This document shows positions 1-6,010 of a stretch of 6,158 nt of DNA, one piece after another. The stretch is from Bacillota bacterium (GTDB taxonomy: Bacteria; Bacillota; Clostridia; Peptostreptococcales; Anaerovoracaceae). Position numbers and translations under genes: made by a program. Position 1 is the stretch's first letter. Every line of letters starts with the position of its first letter. The notes beneath the pieces are model-generated. The model ran no database searches. It was given only the letters and a program-made list of their open reading frames with translations, and was not told where the DNA came from. Location: the NCBI GenBank assembly GCA_021443825.1, contig JABUTE010000255.1, positions 1 through 6,158 of the forward strand. The letters run 5' to 3'.

Positions 1-306
1 ATGACCGTGCTGCAGATCCTGACCCGGATTCCCAGGGGCACGCTCATGACCTACGGCGAGGTAGGCCGGCTGGCTGCGCAGCGCATGGGAAAGACCTCCA
101 TGTCGGGGCAGGCGGTGGGAGGCGCTGTGGGCCATAACCCCATCTCCATCCTGATTCCCTGCCACCGGGTGGTCGGCGCATCGGGAAGCCTTACCGGCTA
201 TGCCGGCGGCCTGGAGAAAAAGATCGCACTTCTTAAGCTGGAAGGCATCGACCTTGCGGCGCAAAAGCTGTTTATTCCATCAGACAGAAAGGAGAAACGA
301 CAATGA
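1..306 (+). CDS. ogt: Methylated-DNA--[protein]-cysteine S-methyltransferase, probably 5'-truncated by the window edge
   Basis: Suicide repair protein that moves the methyl group from O6-methylguanine (or O4-methylthymine) in DNA to its own cysteine, in the cytoplasm. The visible 101 residues match the C-terminal DNA-binding/active-site domain: TYGE at 17-20 in the winged-helix entry, NPI at 46-48, the active-site PCHRVVG at 53-59 with nucleophile C54, and LTGYAGG at 64-70 in the substrate loop. Cys rather than Trp in PCHR argues for a true transferase, not an alkyltransferase-like protein. Family members usually carry 60-80 more residues upstream, and the first visible residues (MTVLQIL) align with the internal segment usually written FxxxVWxxL. 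The ATG at position 1 is therefore probably an internal Met and the true start lies outside. A short ATL-length protein starting here cannot be excluded. The usual intercalating Arg is Gln (Q37). The stop overlaps the next start (ATGA, 303-306), implying translational coupling. Confidence 0.9.
   Translation: MTVLQILTRIPRGTLMTYGEVGRLAAQRMGKTSMSGQAVGGAVGHNPISILIPCHRVVGASGSLTGYAGGLEKKIALLKLEGIDLAAQKLFIPSDRKEKRQ
288..294 (+). promoter_or_regulatory. Ribosome binding site of the HD-domain gene
   Basis: AAAGGAG lies 8 nt before the ATG at 303, inside the last codons of the methyltransferase gene. Strength and spacing are good, and they support the start at 303 and coupled translation across the ATGA overlap. 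Confidence 0.8.
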
Positions 307-794
307 CCGTTGCACAGATCATGGAAAAGATGATCCTCTTTTCCGACGGAAACCGAAAAAGCATCAACCATTTCATGAAGGTCTGGACCTACGCAAAGAC
401 CATCGGCGAGCAGGAGGGGCTGGATGAAGAGACCCTGTTTGTCCTTGAAGCTACAGCCATCGTCCACGACATTGCCTGCCCCATGTGCCGTGAAAAATAC
501 GGCCACTGCCAGGGCCCGGTGCAGGAGAAGGAGGGCGCCGCCATGGTCTACGACTTCTTTTCGGATTGCGGTCTGACCGCAGAGCAGGTCGACCGGATCT
601 CTTATTTGGTCGGTCATCACCATACCGTCTCCATGGTGGACGGACCGGATTACCAGATCCTGCTGGAGGCCGATTACCTGGTCAATTCCGACGAAAAGGA
701 TGTTTCAGCGGAAAACGTGATCCATACGAGAGATGCCTGGTTCAAAACCGAAACGGGGATCCGCCTGCTCAACTCCAATTTCGGGATCAAATAA
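303..794 (+). CDS. Small HD-domain phosphohydrolase
   Basis: A 163-residue cytoplasmic protein of the HD superfamily, metal-dependent phosphohydrolases acting on nucleotides or other phosphoesters; the substrate is not known for this subgroup. Expected metal ligands are visible in order: H23 (INHFMKV), H55-D56 (IVHDIA), a histidine run H105-H107 (VGHHHT) and D124 (LEADYLVN). The stretch REKYGHCQGPVQEKEG at about 63-78 and the ending KTETGIRLL match a clostridial family of single-domain HD proteins of about 160 residues, so the gene looks full length. Just after the HD pair comes an unusual cysteine cluster, C59, C62 and C69. The start at 303 overlaps the methyltransferase stop and has a good ribosome binding site. 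It is the last gene of its unit, followed by the terminator at 841-871. Pairing with a DNA-repair gene might hint at damaged-nucleotide clean-up, but that is only inference from context. Confidence 0.88.
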   Translation: MTVAQIMEKMILFSDGNRKSINHFMKVWTYAKTIGEQEGLDEETLFVLEATAIVHDIACPMCREKYGHCQGPVQEKEGAAMVYDFFSDCGLTAEQVDRISYLVGHHHTVSMVDGPDYQILLEADYLVNSDEKDVSAENVIHTRDAWFKTETGIRLLNSNFGIK

Positions 795-840
795 ATGTCT
801 GCCGGGGCTCTGCACCCCCTTTGATCCTCCAAAAGTATTG

Positions 841-871
841 AAAGACCCGTTGAGAAACGGGTCTTTTTTTT
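841..871 (+). terminator. Strong intrinsic terminator ending the ogt-HD unit
   Basis: A perfect 11-bp stem pairs 841-851 (AAAGACCCGTT) with 856-866 (AACGGGTCTTT) around a GAGA tetraloop (852-855). Eight consecutive T (864-871) follow the stem's GC-rich part. It lies 46 nt after the HD-gene stop at 794. The loop and part of both its flanks also serve as the -35 region of the next promoter. Confidence 0.93.
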
Positions 872-878
872 ATATAAT
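850..878 (+). promoter_or_regulatory. Housekeeping (SigA-type) promoter for the zinc-ribbon/TPM/ygiQ/S66 unit
   Basis: TTGAGA (850-855, one mismatch from TTGACA) and a perfect TATAAT (873-878) are separated by exactly 17 nt. Transcription should start about 7 nt after the -10, near 884-887, giving a leader of about 50 nt before the ATG at 938. The promoter is laid over the upstream terminator: the -35 spans the end of the left stem arm and the whole tetraloop, and the spacer holds the right arm and T-tract. No other convincing promoter was seen in the 795-937 gap. Confidence 0.82.
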
Positions 879-925
879 AATATGTTAGATAAGTGTATCT
901 TTTTGTGCAGCAAAATGAATTGCAA

Positions 926-930
926 AAGGA
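926..930 (+). promoter_or_regulatory. Ribosome binding site that decides the zinc-ribbon start
   Basis: AAGGA (within AAAAGGAAG) lies 7 nt before the ATG at 938. The in-frame upstream GTG at 893 would sit only about 8 nt from the predicted transcription start and has no Shine-Dalgarno sequence, so 938 is preferred. Confidence 0.75.
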
Positions 931-937
931 AGAACAA

Positions 938-2047
938 ATGAGCCGTGTAGAAGAAACAAAGTGCCCCGCCTGCGGCGCACCGATGGAATTTGATATCAAG
1001 ACCCAGCAGCTGACCTGCAGCTTCTGCGGCACCACTTTAGCGCTGAACCAGAAGGGCGAAGCGGAAATGACGGCAGCGCAGGCCAAAGAGCTGGCCGAAA
1101 AGAAGGGGGAGGTCAGCGGCTTTGATCTGAAGGACTTTCAGGACAAAGTCATCGATCCGAATGCGGAGCCGCTGCCCGTCTATCATTGCCAGTCCTGCGG
1201 GGCCGATCTGATCTCCGACTGGGAGCAGATCTCCCTTACCTGCCCCTATTGCGGAAATCATGTGGTTCTGACCGACAAGGTGTCTGGCAATCTGCGGCCC
1301 GACGGCATCGTGCCCTTTAAGATCACCTCCGATGAGCTGCCCGCAGCCGTCGACCGGTTCTATAAAAAGAAGAAAAAGATGATCTCGCGGCACTTCTTCC
1401 GGGATGCAAAGATCGGAACGGTCACCGGTATCTATGTGCCTTTTTGGATCTTCAGCGGCCATCTGTCCGGGCCTGTTCATTATACCGGCATCACCTCTAC
1501 GACCCGCCGGGAGGGCGATTATAAGGTAACCACCGACCGCTATTACGATATCTATCGCAATATCAGTCTGGATTTTGAGGGACTTCCCGTGGATGCGGGA
1601 AAGGATTTTGATGACGCTGTCATGGATACGCTTGAGCCCTTCGATCTGACCCAGGCGGTCGCTTTCGACAAGGCCTATCTGGCCGGCTTTGCGGCAGACC
1701 GGTTCGATGTCAACGGGCAAAGCATCGCAAACAGAGCGCGGAATCGCATGCTGGCAACGGCCTATGCGGCGGCCCGTTCGACGGTGAGCGGCTACGCGAT
1801 CCGCTCCAGCACCGGCAATATCAAGGCCGAGCTGGAGGCCAAATATATGCTGCTGCCCATCTATCTGTTCAATATCACATCCCAGGGAAAGACCTATTCC
1901 TATGCGGTGAACGGGCAGACCGGCAAGGTGGTCGGCGCTCTTCCCGACGATAAAAAAGCAAAGATATTCTACTATCTGAGCAGGCTGCTGAGCGGTGCTG
2001 CCGTGTTGTGCGGCATTACAGCGATCCGTTATTTCATGGGATTATAG
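938..2047 (+). CDS. Double zinc-ribbon (TFIIB-type) protein with C-terminal membrane anchor, YdjG-like
   Basis: A 369-residue protein. Two four-cysteine zinc ribbons are visible: C9/C12 with C27/C30 (CPAC...CSFC) and C84/C87 with C102/C105 (CQSC...CPYC), joined by an acidic, charged linker. A basic patch (KKKKK, 143-147) follows, then a conserved core with IYVPFWIF (165-172), YLAGF (247-251), LLPIYLFN (305-312) and YAVNGQTGKVVG (322-333), wording typical of the clostridial zinc-ribbon family often mislabelled as a helicase or phage replication protein. A single hydrophobic helix at about 344-367 ends the chain, so the protein should be tail-anchored with the ribbons in the cytosol. B. subtilis YdjG, encoded with PspA and the TPM protein YdjH, is the nearest described relative I can name. 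The TPM gene follows after 12 nt. Zinc binding is inferred from the cysteines; nucleic-acid binding is not shown by the sequence, and a protein-protein role at the membrane is more likely. Confidence 0.82.
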   Translation: MSRVEETKCPACGAPMEFDIKTQQLTCSFCGTTLALNQKGEAEMTAAQAKELAEKKGEVSGFDLKDFQDKVIDPNAEPLPVYHCQSCGADLISDWEQISLTCPYCGNHVVLTDKVSGNLRPDGIVPFKITSDELPAAVDRFYKKKKKMISRHFFRDAKIGTVTGIYVPFWIFSGHLSGPVHYTGITSTTRREGDYKVTTDRYYDIYRNISLDFEGLPVDAGKDFDDAVMDTLEPFDLTQAVAFDKAYLAGFAADRFDVNGQSIANRARNRMLATAYAAARSTVSGYAIRSSTGNIKAELEAKYMLLPIYLFNITSQGKTYSYAVNGQTGKVVGALPDDKKAKIFYYLSRLLSGAAVLCGITAIRYFMGL

Positions 2048-2051
2048 GAGG
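2046..2051 (+). promoter_or_regulatory. Consensus ribosome binding site overlapping the zinc-ribbon stop codon
   Basis: A perfect AGGAGG shares its first two bases with the TAG stop (2045-2047) and lies 8 nt before the ATG at 2060. It is the strongest-looking site in the window and implies translation of the TPM gene directly after the zinc-ribbon gene. Confidence 0.85.
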
Positions 2052-2059
2052 AAATTCAA

Positions 2060-4051
2060 ATGAAACGTATCCTTGCTGCAGCCCTTGCTGCATTTATGAT
2101 CCTTTCCTCCGTTTCTCTGGTCTTCGCAGGCGGATTGTACGACGAGACCTATCTGCGGGTATATGATGAAACAGGTCTTTTTTCCGATAAGGACCTGTCC
2201 GATCTGCAAGCCTATTCCGCTTCGTGTGCGGAGCTGTACGGCCTTGATTTTGTGCTTGCCTGCATCGAAGAGACTTCTTATGATGACTCCTATACCATGG
2301 ATGACTTTGCGGCCGAGCTTTATGAGGCAGGCCTTTACGGCTACGGCAAAGACCGCGACGGAGCCGTGGCTGTCTATTGCCCTGCCACCAGGGAGGTACA
2401 CGTAAAGCTTTTCGGCAGGGCGCAGCGGCTCATCGATGAGGACTATGTCGCATATATCGAAGCCCATGCTTATTCCGACTTTTATGAAAAATTCGGCGAC
2501 TGGGGCGTGCTCTACTATCCTTTGGGCATGATCGCCGCCGAGTGCAGAGACAACGAAGTTACCCCCGATTCCGACGGTCTTCTGGCCAAAGCGACCGACA
2601 CGAAAGAAGCTCCGGTCATGACCAGACCGGGCAGCGAAGCTGCAGCGCAGGAGCCTGCACCACAGCCAGAGCCGGAGGCCCCGGCCGTAGCAGAGCCTGC
2701 ATCCCAGCCCGCGACTGACCCTGCCGCAGACCCGGCGCAGGAGGCTGTGAGCAGCGAAGAGCTTCCCGACTGGTATCCGAAGGATATGAGTAAGTTCTCC
2801 TTCTTCAACGACCCGGATGCTCCCCGTGTGGTGGATGATGCGGATATCTTAAGCGATGACGAAGAAAAGGCCATCGCAGAGCGGATCGCTCTTCTGACCG
2901 ACCATTGCGGCAAGGATGCCGTCATCTATACTAATACCTCCACCTGGGGCAAGAGCCGCATGGAGGTCGCTGATGATTTTTACGATTACAACGGCTACGG
3001 CATCGGCGGCGACCGGGAGGGCTGCTGTCTGTATGTCTGCATGGATCCCGATACCCGGGGCTTTTGGGTCAGCCAGACAGGGCCGGACGCTATGAGCCTG
3101 TACACCGAATCCATTGCAAATACCATGGACGATGTGCTCTATTACGCCTTTAAGCGGGCCGTCGGCGGAACCGAGGGTGCCTTTGCCGAGGGCATTCTGG
3201 ACTGGCTCGATACGGTCGAGACTTTGTATACCAAGGGGATCCCCTATGCCCCCGCCTGGTATCCGGACCGGAACGAAACCGCAGATCGCGCCAGCCGTTT
3301 TGAGGCGCAGCAGCCCTATTTCACCGGCCATGTCTGCGACGATGCAGGCATCCTGACTTCCGAAGAGCGGGCAGCCTACGAGGCGCAGGCGCAGCAGCTT
3401 TCCGACCAATACGGCCTGGATGTGGTGCTTCATTATGCCGATTCGTACTTTGAAATGGGCGCTTATGAGTATGCCGAAGCGTTCTATGAATACAACGGCC
3501 TGGGGCTTGGCGCGGAGCGTAAGGGCATCCTGCTGACTGTTTTTTCCAAAGGCTATGTTCACTCGGCGGTCCACTACGAGGGAATCTCAGGCGAGCTGAT
3601 GACCACGGTCAACGAAAACCGTCTGATGAACAAGGCAAGCGATAAGACCATCGAGAGCCCCCAGGCAGGAACAGAGCAGTTCCTGTCCGATCTTGAGCAT
3701 CTGCTGCGCACGGGCAGAGTCAACAAGTCTGCCTTCGGCTGGACGGTATCGGGCATTCTCATCGCCATAGGCGGCGGCATCTATGCATTCTTCTCCTATA
3801 TGGCGGGGCTTCGCGCCATGAAAAAGCCTCATAAGAAAGAGGATGCCAACGAATATGTGGTAAAGAATTCCTTCCGCAACCTGGGCGGCTCTGCCGTCTT
3901 CCTCTATGAGAGGACCTCTACCCACTACGATCCGCTGCCCAAGGACGATGGCAGAAGCAGCGGAGGCTCCTCCGGCGGCGGCTCCTCCTATTCGTCGTCT
4001 CATACCAGCTCCTCCGGCTCCAGCCATTCCGGCTCCGGCAGAACCTTTTGA
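2060..4051 (+). CDS. Secreted membrane-anchored protein with three tandem TPM domains, YdjH-like
   Basis: A 663-residue envelope protein. Residues 1-23 form a signal peptide (K2 R3, hydrophobic core, likely cleavage at VFA|GG). Three TPM-like domains follow at about 32-160, 255-392 and 421-552. Each starts with a D-rich turn (DETGLFS, DDADILS, DDAGILT) and, 57-60 residues later, has a shared Y-x7-G-xx-R-x-G block: Y88/G96/R99/G101, Y308/G316/R319/G321, Y476/G484/R487/G489. A Pro/Ala/Glu/Gln linker (about 193-230) separates units 1 and 2; WYP (238-240, 400-402) precedes units 2 and 3. A transmembrane helix (about 557-584) followed by basic RAMKKPHKK puts the three domains outside and a tail of about 80 residues in the cytosol, ending in a Ser/Gly/His-rich stretch (633-660). 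TPM proteins usually have one such domain plus a similar tail; three is unusual. Single TPM proteins have been linked to phosphatase activity, metal binding and photosystem repair, none of which can be assigned here. It is probably the partner of the zinc-ribbon protein upstream. Confidence 0.85.
   Translation: MKRILAAALAAFMILSSVSLVFAGGLYDETYLRVYDETGLFSDKDLSDLQAYSASCAELYGLDFVLACIEETSYDDSYTMDDFAAELYEAGLYGYGKDRDGAVAVYCPATREVHVKLFGRAQRLIDEDYVAYIEAHAYSDFYEKFGDWGVLYYPLGMIAAECRDNEVTPDSDGLLAKATDTKEAPVMTRPGSEAAAQEPAPQPEPEAPAVAEPASQPATDPAADPAQEAVSSEELPDWYPKDMSKFSFFNDPDAPRVVDDADILSDDEEKAIAERIALLTDHCGKDAVIYTNTSTWGKSRMEVADDFYDYNGYGIGGDREGCCLYVCMDPDTRGFWVSQTGPDAMSLYTESIANTMDDVLYYAFKRAVGGTEGAFAEGILDWLDTVETLYTKGIPYAPAWYPDRNETADRASRFEAQQPYFTGHVCDDAGILTSEERAAYEAQAQQLSDQYGLDVVLHYADSYFEMGAYEYAEAFYEYNGLGLGAERKGILLTVFSKGYVHSAVHYEGISGELMTTVNENRLMNKASDKTIESPQAGTEQFLSDLEHLLRTGRVNKSAFGWTVSGILIAIGGGIYAFFSYMAGLRAMKKPHKKEDANEYVVKNSFRNLGGSAVFLYERTSTHYDPLPKDDGRSSGGSSGGGSSYSSSHTSSSGSSHSGSGRTF
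2636..2749 (+). repeat. Pro/Ala/Glu/Gln-rich linker between TPM units 1 and 2
   Basis: Codons for residues 193-230 of the TPM protein are low complexity, with repeated EPA, QPEPE and ADPA phrases. This resembles the flexible Pro-rich spacers of exported Bacillota proteins and probably holds unit 1 away from units 2 and 3. No such linker lies between units 2 and 3. Confidence 0.75.
3956..4039 (+). repeat. Ser/Gly-rich low-complexity tail of the TPM protein
   Basis: Codons for residues 633-660 encode almost only Ser and Gly, with two His (H648, H656) and one Thr and one Tyr. The DNA repeats GGCTCC and TCCTCC. Ser/Gly-rich C-terminal tails are common in TPM proteins with a membrane helix. By predicted topology this one is cytosolic. 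Confidence 0.8.
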
Positions 4052-4055
4052 TTTC

Positions 4056-4061
4056 AGGGTG
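4056..4061 (+). promoter_or_regulatory. Weak ribosome binding site of ygiQ
   Basis: AGGGTG lies 5 nt before the ATG at 4067 and is the only Shine-Dalgarno-like string in the 15-nt gap. It is weaker than the other sites in the unit. Translation of ygiQ may depend partly on ribosomes finishing the TPM gene. Confidence 0.5.
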
Positions 4062-4066
4062 TCGCA

Positions 4067-6010
4067 ATGAAGGATTTTCTTCCCATTTCCATGGACGATA
4101 TGAAAAAACGGGGGTGGCAGCAGGCCGATTTCGTCTACGTGATCGGCGATGCCTATGTAGACCATTCCTCCTTCGGCCCTGCCATCATCAGCCGGGTGCT
4201 GGAGTCCCGCGGCTTTAAGGTGGCCATCATCGCCCAGCCCGACTGGCGCGATCCCGAAAGCATTGCTGTTTTCGGAAGGCCCCGCCTGGGCTTTCTTGTC
4301 AGCGCCGGCAATATGGATTCCATGGTGAACCACTATACGGTCAATAAAAAGCCCCGGTCCACCGATTCCTATTCTCCCGGCGGAAAGGCCGGCTGCCGGC
4401 CCAATTATCCCACCATCGTCTATTCCAACCTGATCCGGCAGCGCTTTAAGGACTGCCCGGTGATCATCGGCGGCATCGAGGCAAGCCTTCGCCGCCTGGC
4501 CCATTACGATTACTGGTCGGACAAGCTGAAGCGCTCCATTCTGCTGGATTCGGGAGCCGATCTGCTGCTCTACGGCATGGGCGAGCTTTCCATCGTCGAG
4601 GTGGCAGAAGCGCTGGACAGCGGACTGGATATCGCTGATATCACCTTCGTCAGCGGCACGGTCTACAAGACCCGCGATCCCAAGAACGTATACGAAGGCA
4701 TCTATCTGCCGCCTTTTGAAGAGCTGCAAAAGGATAAGTTGAAATACGCCGAAAGCTTTTATACCCAATACAGGAATGCCGGCTATGCCACGGCGAAGCC
4801 TCTCATCGAGCAATACGGCGAAAACCGCTACCTCGTGCAGAATCCTCCCCAGCGGCCTTTGACGGAGCTGGAAATGGACGATGTCTATGAGCTTCCTTAC
4901 ATGAATACCTACCATCCGATCTACGAAAAGGAGGGGGGCATTCCTGCCATCGCCGAGATCCGGTTCTCGCTCACCAGCAACAGGGGGTGCTTTGGAGCCT
5001 GCAGCTTTTGCGCGCTGACCTTTCATCAGGGCCGGATCGTGCAGGTGCGAAGCCATGCGTCTTTGCTGAAGGAAGCCGAAGCCATGACGAAGGATCCGGC
5101 CTTTAAGGGGTATATTCACGATGTGGGCGGGCCTACTGCCGATTTTCGAAGACCCTCCTGCGACAAGCAGACCGAAAAGGGCGTCTGCACCCATCGCCAG
5201 TGCCTGTTTCCAGCGCCATGCCCCAATATGAAGGCAGACCATTCCGACTACATTTCGCTGCTGCGCAAGCTGCGAAAGCTGCCCGGGGTAAAGAAGGTGT
5301 TCATCCGGTCGGGCATTCGCTTTGACTATGTGCTGGCCGACAAAAAAGGCGATGCCTTTATCGAAGAGCTTTGCAGATATCATATCAGCGGACAGCTGCG
5401 GGTGGCGCCGGAGCATGTGAGCGACCGGGTGCTGCAGCTGATGGGAAAGCCTATGAACGGGGTCTATCAGGAGTTTTTACGCCGGTTCGATCAGACCAAC
5501 CGGCGGCTGGGCATGGATCAATATGCCGTTCCCTATCTGATCTCGTCCCATCCCGGTTCGACCCTGCAGGATGCCGTCGCTCTTGCGGAAAGCGTTCGCG
5601 ATATGGGCTACATGCCTGAGCAGGTGCAGGATTTTTATCCCACCCCGTCGACCATATCCACTGTCATGTATTATACCGGCGTTGACCCCAGAACCATGAA
5701 GAAGGTCTACGTGCCGGCAGATCCCCGCGAAAAGGCCATGCAGCGTGCCCTGATCCAGTACCGCAAGCCGGAAAACTACGATCTGGTAAAGGAGGCGCTG
5801 CTGAAAGCAGGCCGAGGCGACCTGATCGGCTACGACCGCAGCCATTGCCTGATCGCTCCCGTAAGGCCCAGGACCGAAGGGGAGCAGAGCAGGACGGGCG
5901 AAAAGCCGGCTGCAGGCCGAAAAAAAGCCCCGAAGGCTGCAACCGGCCGTAAAGAGGGCCGCGCCGCTGCAACCCATCCAAAGAGCAGGCAAGGAGGAAA
6001 ACGAAACTAA
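4067..6010 (+). CDS. ygiQ: YgiQ family radical SAM protein
   Basis: A 647-residue cytoplasmic [4Fe-4S] enzyme of the radical SAM superfamily; the reaction and substrate of YgiQ are not established as far as I know. The N-terminal UPF0313-type domain shows FLPIS, RGWQQADFVYVIGDAYVDH (16-33) and IIAQPDWRD, so the start at 4067 fits the family. The radical SAM core starts near 295: C308, C312 and C315 in CFGACSFC bind the cluster, followed by HDVGGPTADF (351-360). A second cysteine group, C365, C374, C379 and C385, is also a family feature. KKVFIRSGIRFDYVL, LRVAPEHVSDRVLQLMGKP, YLISSHPGS and VQDFYPTPSTISTVMYYTG complete the conserved part, which ends near 590. The last 50 or so residues are an Ala/Lys/Arg-rich tail. 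E. coli YgiQ, from memory, is longer by about 90 residues. It sits 15 nt after the TPM gene and overlaps the S66 gene by one base, so it is co-transcribed with both. Confidence 0.95.
   Translation: MKDFLPISMDDMKKRGWQQADFVYVIGDAYVDHSSFGPAIISRVLESRGFKVAIIAQPDWRDPESIAVFGRPRLGFLVSAGNMDSMVNHYTVNKKPRSTDSYSPGGKAGCRPNYPTIVYSNLIRQRFKDCPVIIGGIEASLRRLAHYDYWSDKLKRSILLDSGADLLLYGMGELSIVEVAEALDSGLDIADITFVSGTVYKTRDPKNVYEGIYLPPFEELQKDKLKYAESFYTQYRNAGYATAKPLIEQYGENRYLVQNPPQRPLTELEMDDVYELPYMNTYHPIYEKEGGIPAIAEIRFSLTSNRGCFGACSFCALTFHQGRIVQVRSHASLLKEAEAMTKDPAFKGYIHDVGGPTADFRRPSCDKQTEKGVCTHRQCLFPAPCPNMKADHSDYISLLRKLRKLPGVKKVFIRSGIRFDYVLADKKGDAFIEELCRYHISGQLRVAPEHVSDRVLQLMGKPMNGVYQEFLRRFDQTNRRLGMDQYAVPYLISSHPGSTLQDAVALAESVRDMGYMPEQVQDFYPTPSTISTVMYYTGVDPRTMKKVYVPADPREKAMQRALIQYRKPENYDLVKEALLKAGRGDLIGYDRSHCLIAPVRPRTEGEQSRTGEKPAAGRKKAPKAATGRKEGRAAATHPKSRQGGKRN
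5891..6007 (+). repeat. Basic low-complexity C-terminal tail of YgiQ
   Basis: Residues 609-647 are rich in Ala, Gly, Lys and Arg: from 611 on, 12 of 37 residues are K or R against two Glu. Loosely repeated DNA phrases (GGCTGCAGGCCG, GGCTGCAACCGGCCG, GCCGCTGCAACC) suggest slippage or short duplications. The tail is probably disordered and may contact RNA or DNA; it also carries the ribosome binding site of the next gene. Confidence 0.65.
5991..5997 (+). promoter_or_regulatory. Ribosome binding site of the S66 peptidase gene
   Basis: AAGGAGG lies in the last codons of ygiQ, 12 nt before the ATG at 6010. The sequence is near perfect but the spacing is longer than the usual 5-9 nt. No closer in-frame start codon exists, and the TAATG overlap allows re-initiation. 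Confidence 0.7.

Noticed and set aside
804..818. GGGG...CCCC hairpin soon after the HD-gene stop as a first terminator
   Set aside because: Only four base pairs with a 7-nt loop and no T-tract; the hairpin at 841-866 is far stronger.
838..843. TTGAAA as an alternative -35
   Set aside because: It lies 29 nt from the TATAAT, far from the required 16-18; TTGAGA at 850 has exactly 17.
887..904. AGATA/TATCT hairpin followed by T residues as a second terminator or attenuator
   Set aside because: Five mostly A-T pairs are too weak to terminate transcription, and no leader peptide or competing fold was seen.
893..937. Upstream GTG start adding 15 residues to the zinc-ribbon protein
   Set aside because: No ribosome binding site, almost no leader from the predicted transcription start, and the added residues fall over the good AAGGA site used by the ATG at 938.
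1037..1720. A 227-codon minus-strand open frame inside the zinc-ribbon gene
   Set aside because: Fully inside a gene with clear zinc ribbons; no recognisable domain. A shadow frame.
2849..3574. A 241-codon minus-strand open frame inside the TPM gene
   Set aside because: Opposite to TPM units 2 and 3, whose motifs are conserved on the + strand; no protein family signal.
3587..5416. A 609-codon open frame on the minus strand, spanning the end of the TPM gene and most of ygiQ
   Set aside because: It crosses the boundary of two well-supported genes, its translation is a Gly/Ala/Ile/His mixture with no family wording, and it is explained by GC-rich third positions removing stops on the opposite strand.
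5891..6007. Transcription terminator at the end of ygiQ
   Set aside because: GC-rich repeats are present but no stem followed by a T-run, and the S66 gene starts on the ygiQ stop codon.
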